This document shows positions 8,104 to 16,979 of a DNA stretch of 64,000 nucleotides, one piece after another. The DNA comes from Lachnospiraceae bacterium AC2028 (GTDB lineage Bacteria > Bacillota > Clostridia > Lachnospirales > Lachnospiraceae), in the NCBI GenBank assembly GCA_000702685.1, contig JNJD01000006.1, positions 310,001-374,000 of the forward strand, in the 5' to 3' direction. Position 1 is the first letter of the stretch; every line of letters begins with the position of its first letter. Made by a program: the position numbers and the translations under genes. The notes under the pieces are model-generated. The model searched no databases, was not told the DNA's origin, and worked only from the letters and a program-made list of their open reading frames with translations.

Positions 8104-10683
8104 TCAACGCATTGAGGCATTCATTTCATCGATTACTTTTATAATCATTTCAGAATACCTATTCTTAAATACAGATTTAGAAAAATAAATATCAAACGCC
8201 TCAATATTTCTCTGTTTTAAATCCTGAATTTCATTCACATTAAATATTCTATCCGAGTTTACACCCATCGAATCAGAAAAGATGACATTATCGCGCACAT
8301 TGTATTCCTTATTTCCACCAACATCAGAAAGAATCAATGCACATCCATTTTTCATAGCTTCTAAGGTCGATAAGTCAAAAACAGATAATCTGTGAAGCAT
8401 TATATATACATCCGAAACAGAATATAAGTACTGAACTTCTGCATATGTCAGTTTATCAAATGGTACAAAGCTAAAACTGGAATACTCCTGCTCAAGTAAT
8501 CTTGCAGACTCATAAACCGTATCTTTGTTAGGGCCTTTCCCTACACAGATCCACCTGATCCTTTTATCAGTCTTATCAAGAGTGTTATGAAAAAAGCGAA
8601 CCACTTCATCTTGACCTTTTGATGAAGTTATTGTTCCAACCGAAATAAAAGTTATTGTATCAGGTTCTTTTTTTACTGAAGATATTTTCTTAGGAGTAAC
8701 ATCCGCATATATAGTGTTATATAAAGTCGGTCCATTGTTATATTGTCTGCAATGTATATACTTACTAGCAAAAAACGAATTTTCAGCACCTTTACTAGGA
8801 AAGCAAACTAAAACAGCATTTTCTACAGCGAGTTTCTCACATTTCTGAATAATACTCATTTCATGCTTTGTGATTGACTCTCCAAGAGCTATCTTCTCAT
8901 CAATTCTCGAGCCCTGAGTATGAACAACAAATATGTATTTTTTGTTCATTAAATACAAACCATACGCTGTCGCATAGTCATGGCATACATATAATTTATC
9001 ATGTTCATTTTTTGTTTTTTCAATAACAAAACAAACAGCAGCATACAATGGAATAAGATTACTCTTCGGATTAATCATTCTATTATATGTACTATATGTA
9101 AAGTATCGATTCTTTAATGTATGCCAAATACCATCTTTTTCACTATAGTTATACGTTATAGGAAAACCCTTAATATCATTTCCTATAATAGATTCCATAG
9201 CCGACAAAACGGCACCACCACCGCCCCTTCCACCATGAGGTGCATGTGGTCTATATGTAATACCTTTAATAGAAGTAATCTTTTCATCGGCTCTATGATT
9301 ACTTTTTGCGACTTTAGACAGCTTATATAAAACTATATCCGGGTTAAAAAATACACTTGTCTGAGCCAACGAAAAAATCTTAGTTTTTGTATATCTTTTA
9401 ATTGGATTATTCTCAAAAGCCGGTTCATTTCTAAGAATACCAATTGTAGTTTCCAAATTTCTCACTTCATTTTGAAGTAAGCATACTTGATTTTGTAAAT
9501 TGTCATATACTTCTTTTGAGACGTAGGATTGAGGTCTATTTATCGACTTTTCCTCAGATTTTTTTCTAAATAACTTAGAAGCCGTAATGATGGTCGGATC
9601 CAGATCTGTATAGCTCCAATAATCGTTAAATGTCGCTCTAATCCTGTTAGGAATTGTGCTCATAATAAGATTTTCACAGTTGTTATTTACAGAAATAAGA
9701 TCCTGAAAACAATCTTTCCAAAATACAGGATTAATAAAATCATTATATATTGATAGATATGTCTCTTCAGAATAAGGACAATTCAAATCGTAATCAAAAT
9801 GGAAGCAAGGACGATGTAAAAATCTCACTTCCTTTCCAAAATAAGGTGCTTCATACAACACACCCGAAGTGATTGCATATACCTTTTTTAAATTGTCATT
9901 TGAAATTATTCTATATGTGTTCCAATCAGAAGGGCAAAGCTTTATGAAGTCAAATTGCTTTAAGAAAGAATAAATCTTTCCCAACTCTTTATTATATGGA
10001 TGTGCTTTATAGTAAACACAATCATACATATGTCCCATATTTCTTATTTCATCTTCATAATCCATTATAGATAGACATCTACCATTATTATATAAAGCTT
10101 TATCTATATTTGTTTGTCCTGCTATTAACGCAGAATTCGGGAGAATATTATATGGATTAAATGCCGTGATTGCCTTTATTGCATTAGCCTGAATGTTAAA
10201 TAACTTTTCGTTAATCTGATATTTCTTCATTCGATCAAATATAAATGATGAATTTGTAGACATGCCAAATAGATGATCATCATAAAATCGAATAGGATGA
10301 ACGGTGATATCAATATAAGGAATATTTAGAAAATTATGAATTCGCTTAAAGATTTGAGGCATTTCTATGTATATCACAATAGAATCCGCGATATAACTTG
10401 AAAAATAATCAATTGCATTTTGTGGAATAATACTCAAATCATATATCTTAAGCCATTCTTCATCATCGAGATATTCTCCACCACACAACTTGTAAAAAAT
10501 CGAAGGAGAAAAAGAAGTGTTGTCGGTATTTAATTTATGCACCGACAAATTTGTAGACTCTTCAAGTTGATATTTTAAAAATTCAAAGTATTTATTGATT
10601 CTTTTTTCATGAAAATTAATAGTTTTACCAGATTCGATTTTCGGTCTCAGCAAATCTCCAGAAATCAAAATCTTGTTGATCAT
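8104..10683 (-). CDS. two-domain glycosyltransferase (Kdo-transferase-like + GT4)
   Basis: A protein of 859 residues. The N-terminal part (about 1-370) has YYKAHPYNKELGK and, further on, AITSGVLYEAPYFGK, the same HP and small-residue loop pair seen in the protein at 6083-7336. A short coiled coil (about 390-420) follows. The C-terminal part (about 470-850) is a GT4, GT-B-fold glycosyltransferase with SVGTITSSKGQDE, CVGKGPN and a donor-site glutamate in STLEAMKNG. I chose the ATG at 10683, with AGGAAGG 9 bases upstream, over the GTG at 10737. Fusing a Kdo-type domain to a second transferase recalls WbbB of Gram-negative O-antigen clusters, where the Kdo domain terminates the chain. The gene is strikingly A+T rich compared with the export genes upstream. 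Confidence 0.72.
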   Translation of the reverse strand: MINKILISGDLLRPKIESGKTINFHEKRINKYFEFLKYQLEESTNLSVHKLNTDNTSFSPSIFYKLCGGEYLDDEEWLKIYDLSIIPQNAIDYFSSYIADSIVIYIEMPQIFKRIHNFLNIPYIDITVHPIRFYDDHLFGMSTNSSFIFDRMKKYQINEKLFNIQANAIKAITAFNPYNILPNSALIAGQTNIDKALYNNGRCLSIMDYEDEIRNMGHMYDCVYYKAHPYNKELGKIYSFLKQFDFIKLCPSDWNTYRIISNDNLKKVYAITSGVLYEAPYFGKEVRFLHRPCFHFDYDLNCPYSEETYLSIYNDFINPVFWKDCFQDLISVNNNCENLIMSTIPNRIRATFNDYWSYTDLDPTIITASKLFRKKSEEKSINRPQSYVSKEVYDNLQNQVCLLQNEVRNLETTIGILRNEPAFENNPIKRYTKTKIFSLAQTSVFFNPDIVLYKLSKVAKSNHRADEKITSIKGITYRPHAPHGGRGGGGAVLSAMESIIGNDIKGFPITYNYSEKDGIWHTLKNRYFTYSTYNRMINPKSNLIPLYAAVCFVIEKTKNEHDKLYVCHDYATAYGLYLMNKKYIFVVHTQGSRIDEKIALGESITKHEMSIIQKCEKLAVENAVLVCFPSKGAENSFFASKYIHCRQYNNGPTLYNTIYADVTPKKISSVKKEPDTITFISVGTITSSKGQDEVVRFFHNTLDKTDKRIRWICVGKGPNKDTVYESARLLEQEYSSFSFVPFDKLTYAEVQYLYSVSDVYIMLHRLSVFDLSTLEAMKNGCALILSDVGGNKEYNVRDNVIFSDSMGVNSDRIFNVNEIQDLKQRNIEAFDIYFSKSVFKNRYSEMIIKVIDEMNASMR

Positions 10684-10729
10684 TTGTAAATACCTTCCTA
10701 TACAATCAAATATATATATAGCATTAGAT

Positions 10730-12724
10730 TTATGCACCTACGGCATTATCCGATTCTTCCATATGGCGATACGCTTCACATACTTCCTTGGGATTACCTA
10801 CCATTCTGAGTTCTCCCTTTTCAATCCATACGCACTTGGAACAATTATCCAAAATCGTATTCATGCCATGGCTAACAATAAGAACAGTGCTGCCACCGTG
10901 GATCATTTCCTTGATGCGTGCGAGGCTCTTCTTTCTGAAAAATTCATCTCCTACGGAGAGGACTTCATCAAGAATTAGTATTTCGGCAGCATCGCCTGCG
11001 GTTGCAATGGCAAAGCCGAGCCTGGATACCATGCCGGATGAGAAGTTCTTGACCTTCTCTTCCATGAAATCCTGAAGTTCAGCAAATTCAACTATGTCGT
11101 TATAGTGCTTATCGAGAAATTCTTTTGAATAACCGATAATGGAACCGTTCAGATATACATTCTCCCTTGCGGTAAGTTCCATATCAAATCCGGTACCGAG
11201 AGTAAGGAGCTGTACCTTCTTTCTGTCAACGATAACCTTACCGGATGTGGGTCTGAGCGCACCGGATACGATCTTGAGAAGTGTACTCTTACCGGAGCCG
11301 TTGGTTCCTATGATACCGACGACTTCACCTTTATATACGTCAAAGCTTACATGATAGAGTGCAAAGAGCCTGCGGTACTCTATCTTTCGCTTTACGGCCT
11401 GAATGAGATAATCCTTAAGTCCCGAAGGGTTATAAGTCGAAAGGTGAAATTCCATCGTGACATCCTTAACGGAAATGACACGCTCTCTTTCATCGGATAC
11501 GATCATTCCGTCAACATCAACAAACTGAATTTCATCCTCCGCATATGAATCCGATATTGGAGTATAGTCGATGTCCGCTTCTTCGCTATCATGATCAGCT
11601 ATTTCAGAAGTTTCATTCACTGCCTGTGCATCTGCAGGTTCTTCAAGCTGTGAAACAGCATAATACTCATCAGGCTTTTCATACAATCCGTCGTCTTCGG
11701 GAGCTACTTCACCCTCTTCCGGAAGATCGTAAATATACTCATCCTCAGAATGCGGATTCTCAAGTTCATCAATATACTGCTGTGCTTCTTTCTTTCTGGC
11801 CTTAAACTCATCTCTTGAAAGCCAGAGAAGAAGTATCAGTGAAACGGCGGAGATAACAAGAACAATTGCAAGAAGAAACGAATAATCCGTTCTCACAGGC
11901 TCCGGATTATCACCCGTGGCAAATACCTGCGGATTGGCATCATATATATTGGTCGGTTCGACCTGAATGACCTCAATGTTATCTATATCTTCGGGAATAT
12001 CGATCTGAACAGATCCCGATAAATGATAATCTCTGTCTTCGGCACTCGTAGTTTCATCGGCTGAATTATCATCCTCAGAAATAACTGTATCCGTTTCAGC
12101 AGTCTCATCGTCCGATGCGGTATCCTCTTCTTCAGATACAGTCTCTTCCGCAATCACTTCCGGTTTTTCTTCCTTTTCTGGTTCGGGAGCAGCAGCCGCC
12201 TGAATGGTAATGGGAGCCGATGCATCTCTTGTGATAGTGCATTCAACAGGTGGTGCCGCGGGAACCACAGTACCGTCTTCAAGGATCACATCGGGGAATG
12301 CATATGTGTATGCATAATTGGCCACCGCATATATCGATGTGTAGCACTGAGTCTTTGCACGGAACTTCAGAAGAAACTTCCTGGAATTGGCACCGTTACC
12401 AACTTCATCAACAATAAACACAAGGCCGTTAGCCGCATCGTAACCCGAACCGCCCTCGACATATTCAAGACAGTTGGGATCGTAACCGACTGTAAGACTG
12501 CAGGCACCGACGCCTTCAACACATTTTACATATACGCCGACTTTGAATTCCTTGCCTTCAACAACCTCATAAGAGGTCGATCCGAATGCGGCATATGCAT
12601 CGGTAGCACATACATTTTCTGTCGGGATGAGCACATTGCAAACAGCCGTAACCAACAAGATTACAGCCATAAACATTCGGCATATTCTGTTTTTCCAAAC
12701 AGTTTTCTTCAAATCTCTATCCAT
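10730..12724 (-). CDS. cohesin-like/TM/ABC-ATPase fusion of a Wzt/TagH-type exporter
   Basis: A protein of 664 residues with an unusual build. Residues 1 to about 42 form a signal peptide. Residues 44-175 form a beta-rich cohesin-like domain (ACSLTVGYDPNCLEY is typical). A long acidic Glu/Asp/Ser linker follows to about 275, then a membrane helix at about 280-302 with a basic cytoplasmic stop, a second acidic linker, and an ABC ATPase at about 418-660. The ATPase has Walker A GTNGSGKST near 471, signature FSSGM, Walker B ILILDEVLS and an H-loop in VSHGM. It is closest to the O-antigen/teichoic-acid exporters (Wzt, TagH). B. subtilis TagH has its ATPase first and its outside domain last, so this protein is the mirror image. 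It follows the permease gene by 6 bases. Confidence 0.88.
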   Translation of the reverse strand: MDRDLKKTVWKNRICRMFMAVILLVTAVCNVLIPTENVCATDAYAAFGSTSYEVVEGKEFKVGVYVKCVEGVGACSLTVGYDPNCLEYVEGGSGYDAANGLVFIVDEVGNGANSRKFLLKFRAKTQCYTSIYAVANYAYTYAFPDVILEDGTVVPAAPPVECTITRDASAPITIQAAAAPEPEKEEKPEVIAEETVSEEEDTASDDETAETDTVISEDDNSADETTSAEDRDYHLSGSVQIDIPEDIDNIEVIQVEPTNIYDANPQVFATGDNPEPVRTDYSFLLAIVLVISAVSLILLLWLSRDEFKARKKEAQQYIDELENPHSEDEYIYDLPEEGEVAPEDDGLYEKPDEYYAVSQLEEPADAQAVNETSEIADHDSEEADIDYTPISDSYAEDEIQFVDVDGMIVSDERERVISVKDVTMEFHLSTYNPSGLKDYLIQAVKRKIEYRRLFALYHVSFDVYKGEVVGIIGTNGSGKSTLLKIVSGALRPTSGKVIVDRKKVQLLTLGTGFDMELTARENVYLNGSIIGYSKEFLDKHYNDIVEFAELQDFMEEKVKNFSSGMVSRLGFAIATAGDAAEILILDEVLSVGDEFFRKKSLARIKEMIHGGSTVLIVSHGMNTILDNCSKCVWIEKGELRMVGNPKEVCEAYRHMEESDNAVGA

Positions 12725-12730
12725 AACAGA

Positions 12731-13507
12731 CTATATTGTCTGCATTATCTTATTTTCTCTGGACTTGAATACGATCATTCCGAAAAGAATACTTCCCACA
12801 CACCAGATAACAAGTCTTATCCAGACCCAGTTCTCGGGAAACTGTCCATACATAACGCATTCTCTGGCAAACAGTATCTGGAGATATACAGGATTCCAAT
12901 TGATCACCAGCTGCATTGTTTCCGGCAGACTTTCAACCGGATAAAAGATTGCAGACAGATACATCAACAGTGTCAGGAAAATCCCGTAAAGATATTTGAT
13001 ATCAGCAAAAAACACATAAAGCGTTGCCAGAAAATATCCCATTCCAATTGCAAATAGAAGTGCAAATACAATGCATATCGGGAAAAGAAGCATTGTAAAA
13101 CTAGGTTTGATCCTGAATATCACAAGCATCAGCACATAAGCTATGCAGGTATATCCAAAATTCACAAGAGCGGTATATACTCTCGAAAGGATAAATGTAT
13201 GCTTGGGAAGCTTGGCTTTTATAAGCAGGCTCTTATTATCTACCAGCGCAGTCATTGCGGCATTTGTCGCCCCGCTGAAAAGTCCCCATATTGTCTGACC
13301 TGTAAGATAATAAATCGGGAAGTTCTCAATCTTCCTTTTAAACATCGTCGAGAAAATAAGCGACATTACGACCATCATAAGAAGCGGATTGAGCACGCTC
13401 CAGATGATGCCCAGCGAGCTTCTCGCATACTTCCTCTTGATCTCACGGGCTGTCAGTTCCCTTATAACGAACACATATTGTAATATGTCGCTGAATTTAC
13501 CCTTCAC
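12731..13507 (-). CDS. ABC-2 polysaccharide export permease (Wzm/TagG type)
   Basis: The membrane half of the exporter, about 258 residues and six predicted helices. It has the family's cytoplasmic entry LTAREIKRKYARSSLG followed by IIWSVLNPLLMM, and the conserved NWNPVY near the C-terminus. The frame is open upstream to 13618, but a GTG at 13507 overlaps the preceding stop as GTGA, has an AAGGAAG upstream, and gives the normal Wzm length, so I place the start there. It pairs with the ATPase fusion at 10730-12724. The substrate should be a lipid-linked glycan finished in the cytoplasm, in keeping with the neighbouring glycosyltransferases. Confidence 0.88.
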   Translation of the reverse strand: MKGKFSDILQYVFVIRELTAREIKRKYARSSLGIIWSVLNPLLMMVVMSLIFSTMFKRKIENFPIYYLTGQTIWGLFSGATNAAMTALVDNKSLLIKAKLPKHTFILSRVYTALVNFGYTCIAYVLMLVIFRIKPSFTMLLFPICIVFALLFAIGMGYFLATLYVFFADIKYLYGIFLTLLMYLSAIFYPVESLPETMQLVINWNPVYLQILFARECVMYGQFPENWVWIRLVIWCVGSILFGMIVFKSRENKIMQTI

Positions 13508-14904
13508 GCTCTGATGCTCTTCCTTATCTCGGTGACCGTTTTGGATGCTCTTTCCGAAAACAGGCACATTTTTCTTTTTAATCCGGTGCAGGAATCGGTA
13601 ATGCTGCCCTCCGGCCATCCGCTTGCGGGAATGTCACCCTCTCCGATCCCGCTCTTGATGAACATCTTCCTGAAAAATGAATTCTTCTTCAGATCTTCAT
13701 CCGACCATTTTCCGGCAAGCTTATAATCCGAATCCGCAATAACATCATCATTGAATAACAGCTTTCCGAATGCTCTGCTCTCTTCCGGTATCGGTTCACT
13801 CATAAGAGGCTTAAGAAGTTCCTCACAGATCCAAATAAGATCATGATTATGGATGGTAGCAATATCATCCTTTAAGGAATCAGCCAGCCTTACGGAATAA
13901 TCCTTCATATAATCCGTTATCCTCAGGATATAATCCCTATTCGGATTTCCCTCGGGCTTAAGAATCGGAACGATCTTTTCGCCCTGTCTCTCATATCCGT
14001 ATGTCATGGATTCAGGCGAGGAACAAACTGTTTCAAACAGGCAGACACTGAAGCGGTTCTTTCGTCCGAGATTCATCACGCCCGCTCCGGGAGAAAAATA
14101 AAAACTGTCATATCTTTCTTCGGATACACCTTTCGGAACGGAATAAAGTCCGAAATAATATCCTTCAAGTTTTTCTCCCACGCCTATAAGTTTATTCAGA
14201 CTCTTCTGAACCGTACCGATCCATCCGCTGTCAACTATCGCAGTCCCGGTTTCACGAAGGCTGTCCTTATCCAATCCTTCCTGCTTAAGATAATCCAGGG
14301 CAGGTTCAAGTTTATCTTTCGCATGTACATGCACAGCTTCAAAAAATTCCTTGCTGTTCAGAAGTCTTTTCTTTATCTCAGAGATCTGTCGGTTATCCAG
14401 CTTTTCGGAAGTTTTCCCATCGAGACCGCATATCTTGGCAAAATGCTTTATCTCTTCATCTGAAAGCGATGCTCTTTTCATCATCTTTTCAAAAGAAAGA
14501 TCCAGAGCACCGAGGCATATTGTATCAAGGCAGTCATCCGGGCTTAAAGCATATTCCGCGGCACGCAGGGAATATCTGGAAACATGGATATATGAAAGCG
14601 ATATCTCAGGTGCGATAACAGGTCCCAGGATCTGCGCGGACTTATAAAACAGATAAGCATCCCTTGCGCAGAATACCAGCCTTTTAAAGCCTCTCTTTTT
14701 GGCATCGGTCAGAACATAGAAGACAAATGCCGATATAACGGGAGCAAACACACAGATAAACAGACTGTCCTCCGCAGGAAGTTCGGCATCCTCTTTGCAT
14801 GCGCTACGAAGACATTCTTCTGTAGCTTCCGAGAATGCAGGGATCCTGCGCACGATATTCAGATACTTCGATGATCTGTTCTCCGTCACCCGGCTCTGCT
14901 GCAT
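13504..14904 (-). CDS. polysaccharide-cluster protein, related to the C-terminal half of the HAD protein
   Basis: A 466-residue protein of unknown function. It lacks the HAD motif I of the protein at 1-1863 but shares its second-half motifs: LVFCARDAYLF near residue 72 (compare LFLSRDG) and AIVDSGWIGT near 225 (compare SVDIGWAG). Such modules recur in glycan clusters, often behind a HAD domain, so I infer a role in decorating or assembling the exported chain. The ATG at 14904 has GAGGGAGAG 5 bases upstream. The gene overlaps the end of the GT2 gene by 101 bases, which is long for this region; a later start would shorten the overlap, but the ribosome site supports the one given. Confidence 0.6.
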   Translation of the reverse strand: MQQSRVTENRSSKYLNIVRRIPAFSEATEECLRSACKEDAELPAEDSLFICVFAPVISAFVFYVLTDAKKRGFKRLVFCARDAYLFYKSAQILGPVIAPEISLSYIHVSRYSLRAAEYALSPDDCLDTICLGALDLSFEKMMKRASLSDEEIKHFAKICGLDGKTSEKLDNRQISEIKKRLLNSKEFFEAVHVHAKDKLEPALDYLKQEGLDKDSLRETGTAIVDSGWIGTVQKSLNKLIGVGEKLEGYYFGLYSVPKGVSEERYDSFYFSPGAGVMNLGRKNRFSVCLFETVCSSPESMTYGYERQGEKIVPILKPEGNPNRDYILRITDYMKDYSVRLADSLKDDIATIHNHDLIWICEELLKPLMSEPIPEESRAFGKLLFNDDVIADSDYKLAGKWSDEDLKKNSFFRKMFIKSGIGEGDIPASGWPEGSITDSCTGLKRKMCLFSERASKTVTEIRKSIRA

Positions 14905-15739
14905 TTAAACTCTCCCTCTTAGCCTGTGCTCTTTTTCCCTCACGGCGCTTGATTGCAGCGATAAGGCCGGAAGGAACGATGCACGCAATGATCGGTCTGA
15001 GAACATGTATCCATCCGAATGGAAAAAGAATTCCCATCTTCCTGTAACCGTAAGCCCTGACTCTGGCTTCATTGAAACGGTTTTTCAGGTTGCGTGATCT
15101 GTATGAAGCATTGCATTCATGGTATCTGAAAAGAGGTTCCGGGATGTTATAACCTTTGAGCCCCTTTTGCATGAGCCTCATAAAGATCTCATAATCTTCG
15201 CATCTGTAAGTTTCGTTTTCTTCAAGATAGCCTGCGAAGGAATCGAAGACCTCTTTTCTGAACATTACGGACGGATGGATATAAGGTGAAAATCTGTAGT
15301 AATCTTTCTTTTCCGGGACTTCAGGCATGAACCTGCATCCCCAAACTCCGTTCTCATCAAACAGTTCGGCTCCGGTACCGCACCATGCGTATCCGGGATT
15401 GTTTTCAAGAAAAGCAACCTGCCTTGCAAAACGCTCGGGAAGGCATTCATCATCCGCATCCATTCTTGCGATGTATTTTCCCTTTGCAAGTTTTATGCAT
15501 TCATTAAGTGAAAATGCGAGTCCTCTGTTTTCATCACGTCCCGCAAGAATGATCCTGTCATCCAGTTCGGGGAGTTTCTTAAGAGCGGAAGCGGCTTTGT
15601 CTTCCGAACCGTCATCCCAGATGATGAATTCGAAATTTCTCAGGCTCTGGTCCAGCACGGAACGCACGGCTCTCTCAAGAGCATCCGTATCCCATTGATT
15701 GTAGACTCCCATAATAACGGAGATGAGTGGTCCGTTCAC
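14804..15739 (-). CDS. family 2 glycosyltransferase
   Basis: An inverting GT-A glycosyltransferase of 311 residues. The N-terminus ISVIMGVYNQ, the IIWDDGSED donor site near residue 40, the DXD-type ARMDADDE near residue 95, and an ED motif in CEDYEIFMRL near residue 180 place it in GT2. The start is GTG with a GGGGG/GAAG element close upstream. Its C-terminal 60 residues are basic then acidic and overlap the next gene. It probably adds one sugar to the lipid-linked glycan exported by the Wzm/Wzt pair; donor and acceptor cannot be told from sequence. Confidence 0.85.
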   Translation of the reverse strand: MNGPLISVIMGVYNQWDTDALERAVRSVLDQSLRNFEFIIWDDGSEDKAASALKKLPELDDRIILAGRDENRGLAFSLNECIKLAKGKYIARMDADDECLPERFARQVAFLENNPGYAWCGTGAELFDENGVWGCRFMPEVPEKKDYYRFSPYIHPSVMFRKEVFDSFAGYLEENETYRCEDYEIFMRLMQKGLKGYNIPEPLFRYHECNASYRSRNLKNRFNEARVRAYGYRKMGILFPFGWIHVLRPIIACIVPSGLIAAIKRREGKRAQAKRESLNAAEPGDGEQIIEVSEYRAQDPCILGSYRRMSS

Positions 15740-15760
15740 TTTCTTCCCCCAAATGATCGC

Positions 15761-16918
15761 TTACTTTCCGGATTCGACGGTAAGGATTGCTTTCTCATAA
15801 ACAGGCCGCATTATCTTGCGGACTTCACCGCACGTAAAATCAAATGCGGAATCCCTGCATGCACCCGACATTCTTTTTACTAGACCGGGATTACTTTTAA
15901 GCTTTATTATCGCAGCGGCATATTCATCGGATTTGCCGGATCTGCAGATAAGTGCATTCACACCTTCGCGGGCATATTCACCGGTACCGCGTGTATCCGA
16001 TGCGATAAGCGGAACCCCGCACAGAAGTGCTTCAACCGCGGCAACTCCGAATCCTTCTCTTTTCGAAGGAAAAGCAAATACATCCGCAGTCTGTAATATC
16101 TCTTCCATATCGGTCCTGTAACCGATAAGTCTGACTCTGTCTTCAAGGCCGTACTTTTTTATCAGCCCGTTAAGATATTCTTCATTGGGACCTTTGCCGC
16201 AGACAGTGTAATAAATATCTTTATCGGGTATCGATGCTATCGCTTCGATGATAACTTTCTGATTCTTGTTGTCATTGATCTCGGCCGCAGTGACTATGTG
16301 AAATGCATCTTTCGGAACGCCTATCTCACTTCTCTTTTGGTCACAGATCTCAGGTATGGGTCTGAATTTCTCACAGTCAACACCCACACCGCCGATCTTG
16401 GTAACTCCGGCCTTCTGTCTTATATGGAATCGAAGAGCTCTTGTATAGTCTTCGCTGTTTATCGTGATTATATGATCGGTCCACCGTGCCAGATATTTCT
16501 CCGCTGAATAATAAAGGATCCAGTTTTTTAGCGGTGCACCTTTGTAAAAATGAAATCCATGTGCCGTATATATCACATACGGATGCTTCTTCGAAAATCT
16601 GGCCGCAACTCTTGCGGTCACGGCGCCCATAGGATTGTGGCAATGAATGATATCTATATCACATTCATTGATGATCTTTTTCAATTCCTTTATTGCACGA
16701 AGATTGGACTTGACCGAAAGAGGACTTTTTCTGACTCCGATCTGATGAAGTTCAATTCCCTGCTTTATCAGATCTTCTTTATCGAATACATAAACGGGAT
16801 TATCAAAATTGGACGCATAGCTGACTTTACATCCCAGCTGCTGCGCCAGCAGACAATCACCCGATTCAAACTGCGGCAAAAAGCCGCTGATAGTTGTAAC
16901 AAAAAGGAAATTTGTCAT
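15761..16918 (-). CDS. family 4 glycosyltransferase (EpsD/PglA-like)
   Basis: A retaining GT-B glycosyltransferase of 385 residues. It shows HCHNPMGAVTARVAA and YTAHGFHFYKGAP in the acceptor domain, a GKGPNEEYL loop, and the donor-binding E-x7-E in SKREGFGVAAVEAL. The HGFHFYKGAP block is typical of Firmicute capsule transferases that act early on undecaprenyl-linked intermediates. The frame is open to 16969, but the ATG at 16918 begins directly with the Rossmann strand and has a G-rich run 10 bases upstream, so I use it. It is the promoter-proximal transferase of the run. Confidence 0.85.
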   Translation of the reverse strand: MTNFLFVTTISGFLPQFESGDCLLAQQLGCKVSYASNFDNPVYVFDKEDLIKQGIELHQIGVRKSPLSVKSNLRAIKELKKIINECDIDIIHCHNPMGAVTARVAARFSKKHPYVIYTAHGFHFYKGAPLKNWILYYSAEKYLARWTDHIITINSEDYTRALRFHIRQKAGVTKIGGVGVDCEKFRPIPEICDQKRSEIGVPKDAFHIVTAAEINDNKNQKVIIEAIASIPDKDIYYTVCGKGPNEEYLNGLIKKYGLEDRVRLIGYRTDMEEILQTADVFAFPSKREGFGVAAVEALLCGVPLIASDTRGTGEYAREGVNALICRSGKSDEYAAAIIKLKSNPGLVKRMSGACRDSAFDFTCGEVRKIMRPVYEKAILTVESGK

Positions 16919-16933
16919 AATGGTAAAGCCCCC

Positions 16934-16958
16934 GCCTGCAGGACCTGTGCCTGCAGGC
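16934..16958. repeat. perfect 9-bp inverted repeat with 7-base loop
   Basis: GCCTGCAGG at 16934-16942 and CCTGCAGGC at 16950-16958 form a strong G+C-rich hairpin between the surface-protein gene and the GT4 gene. No T run follows on the minus strand (it continues GGGGGCTTT), so it is not a standard intrinsic terminator. It may protect the 3' end of the short surface-protein message or dampen read-through. Confidence 0.5.
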
Positions 16959-16979
16959 CAAAGGCTCACTGTTTAGATC

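Noticed and set aside
10684-10737. GTG start adding 18 residues to the large glycosyltransferase
   Set aside because: It would overlap the end of the ATPase gene, and the clear AGGAAGG lies before the later ATG at 10683.
13508-13618. Longer N-terminus for the ABC permease
   Set aside because: The extra 37 residues are basic, unlike Wzm N-termini, and lie inside the preceding gene; the GTGA junction at 13507 is the better start.
16934-16958. Strong hairpin as intrinsic terminator
   Set aside because: It is followed by a G run rather than a T run on the transcribed strand, so I list it as an inverted repeat only.
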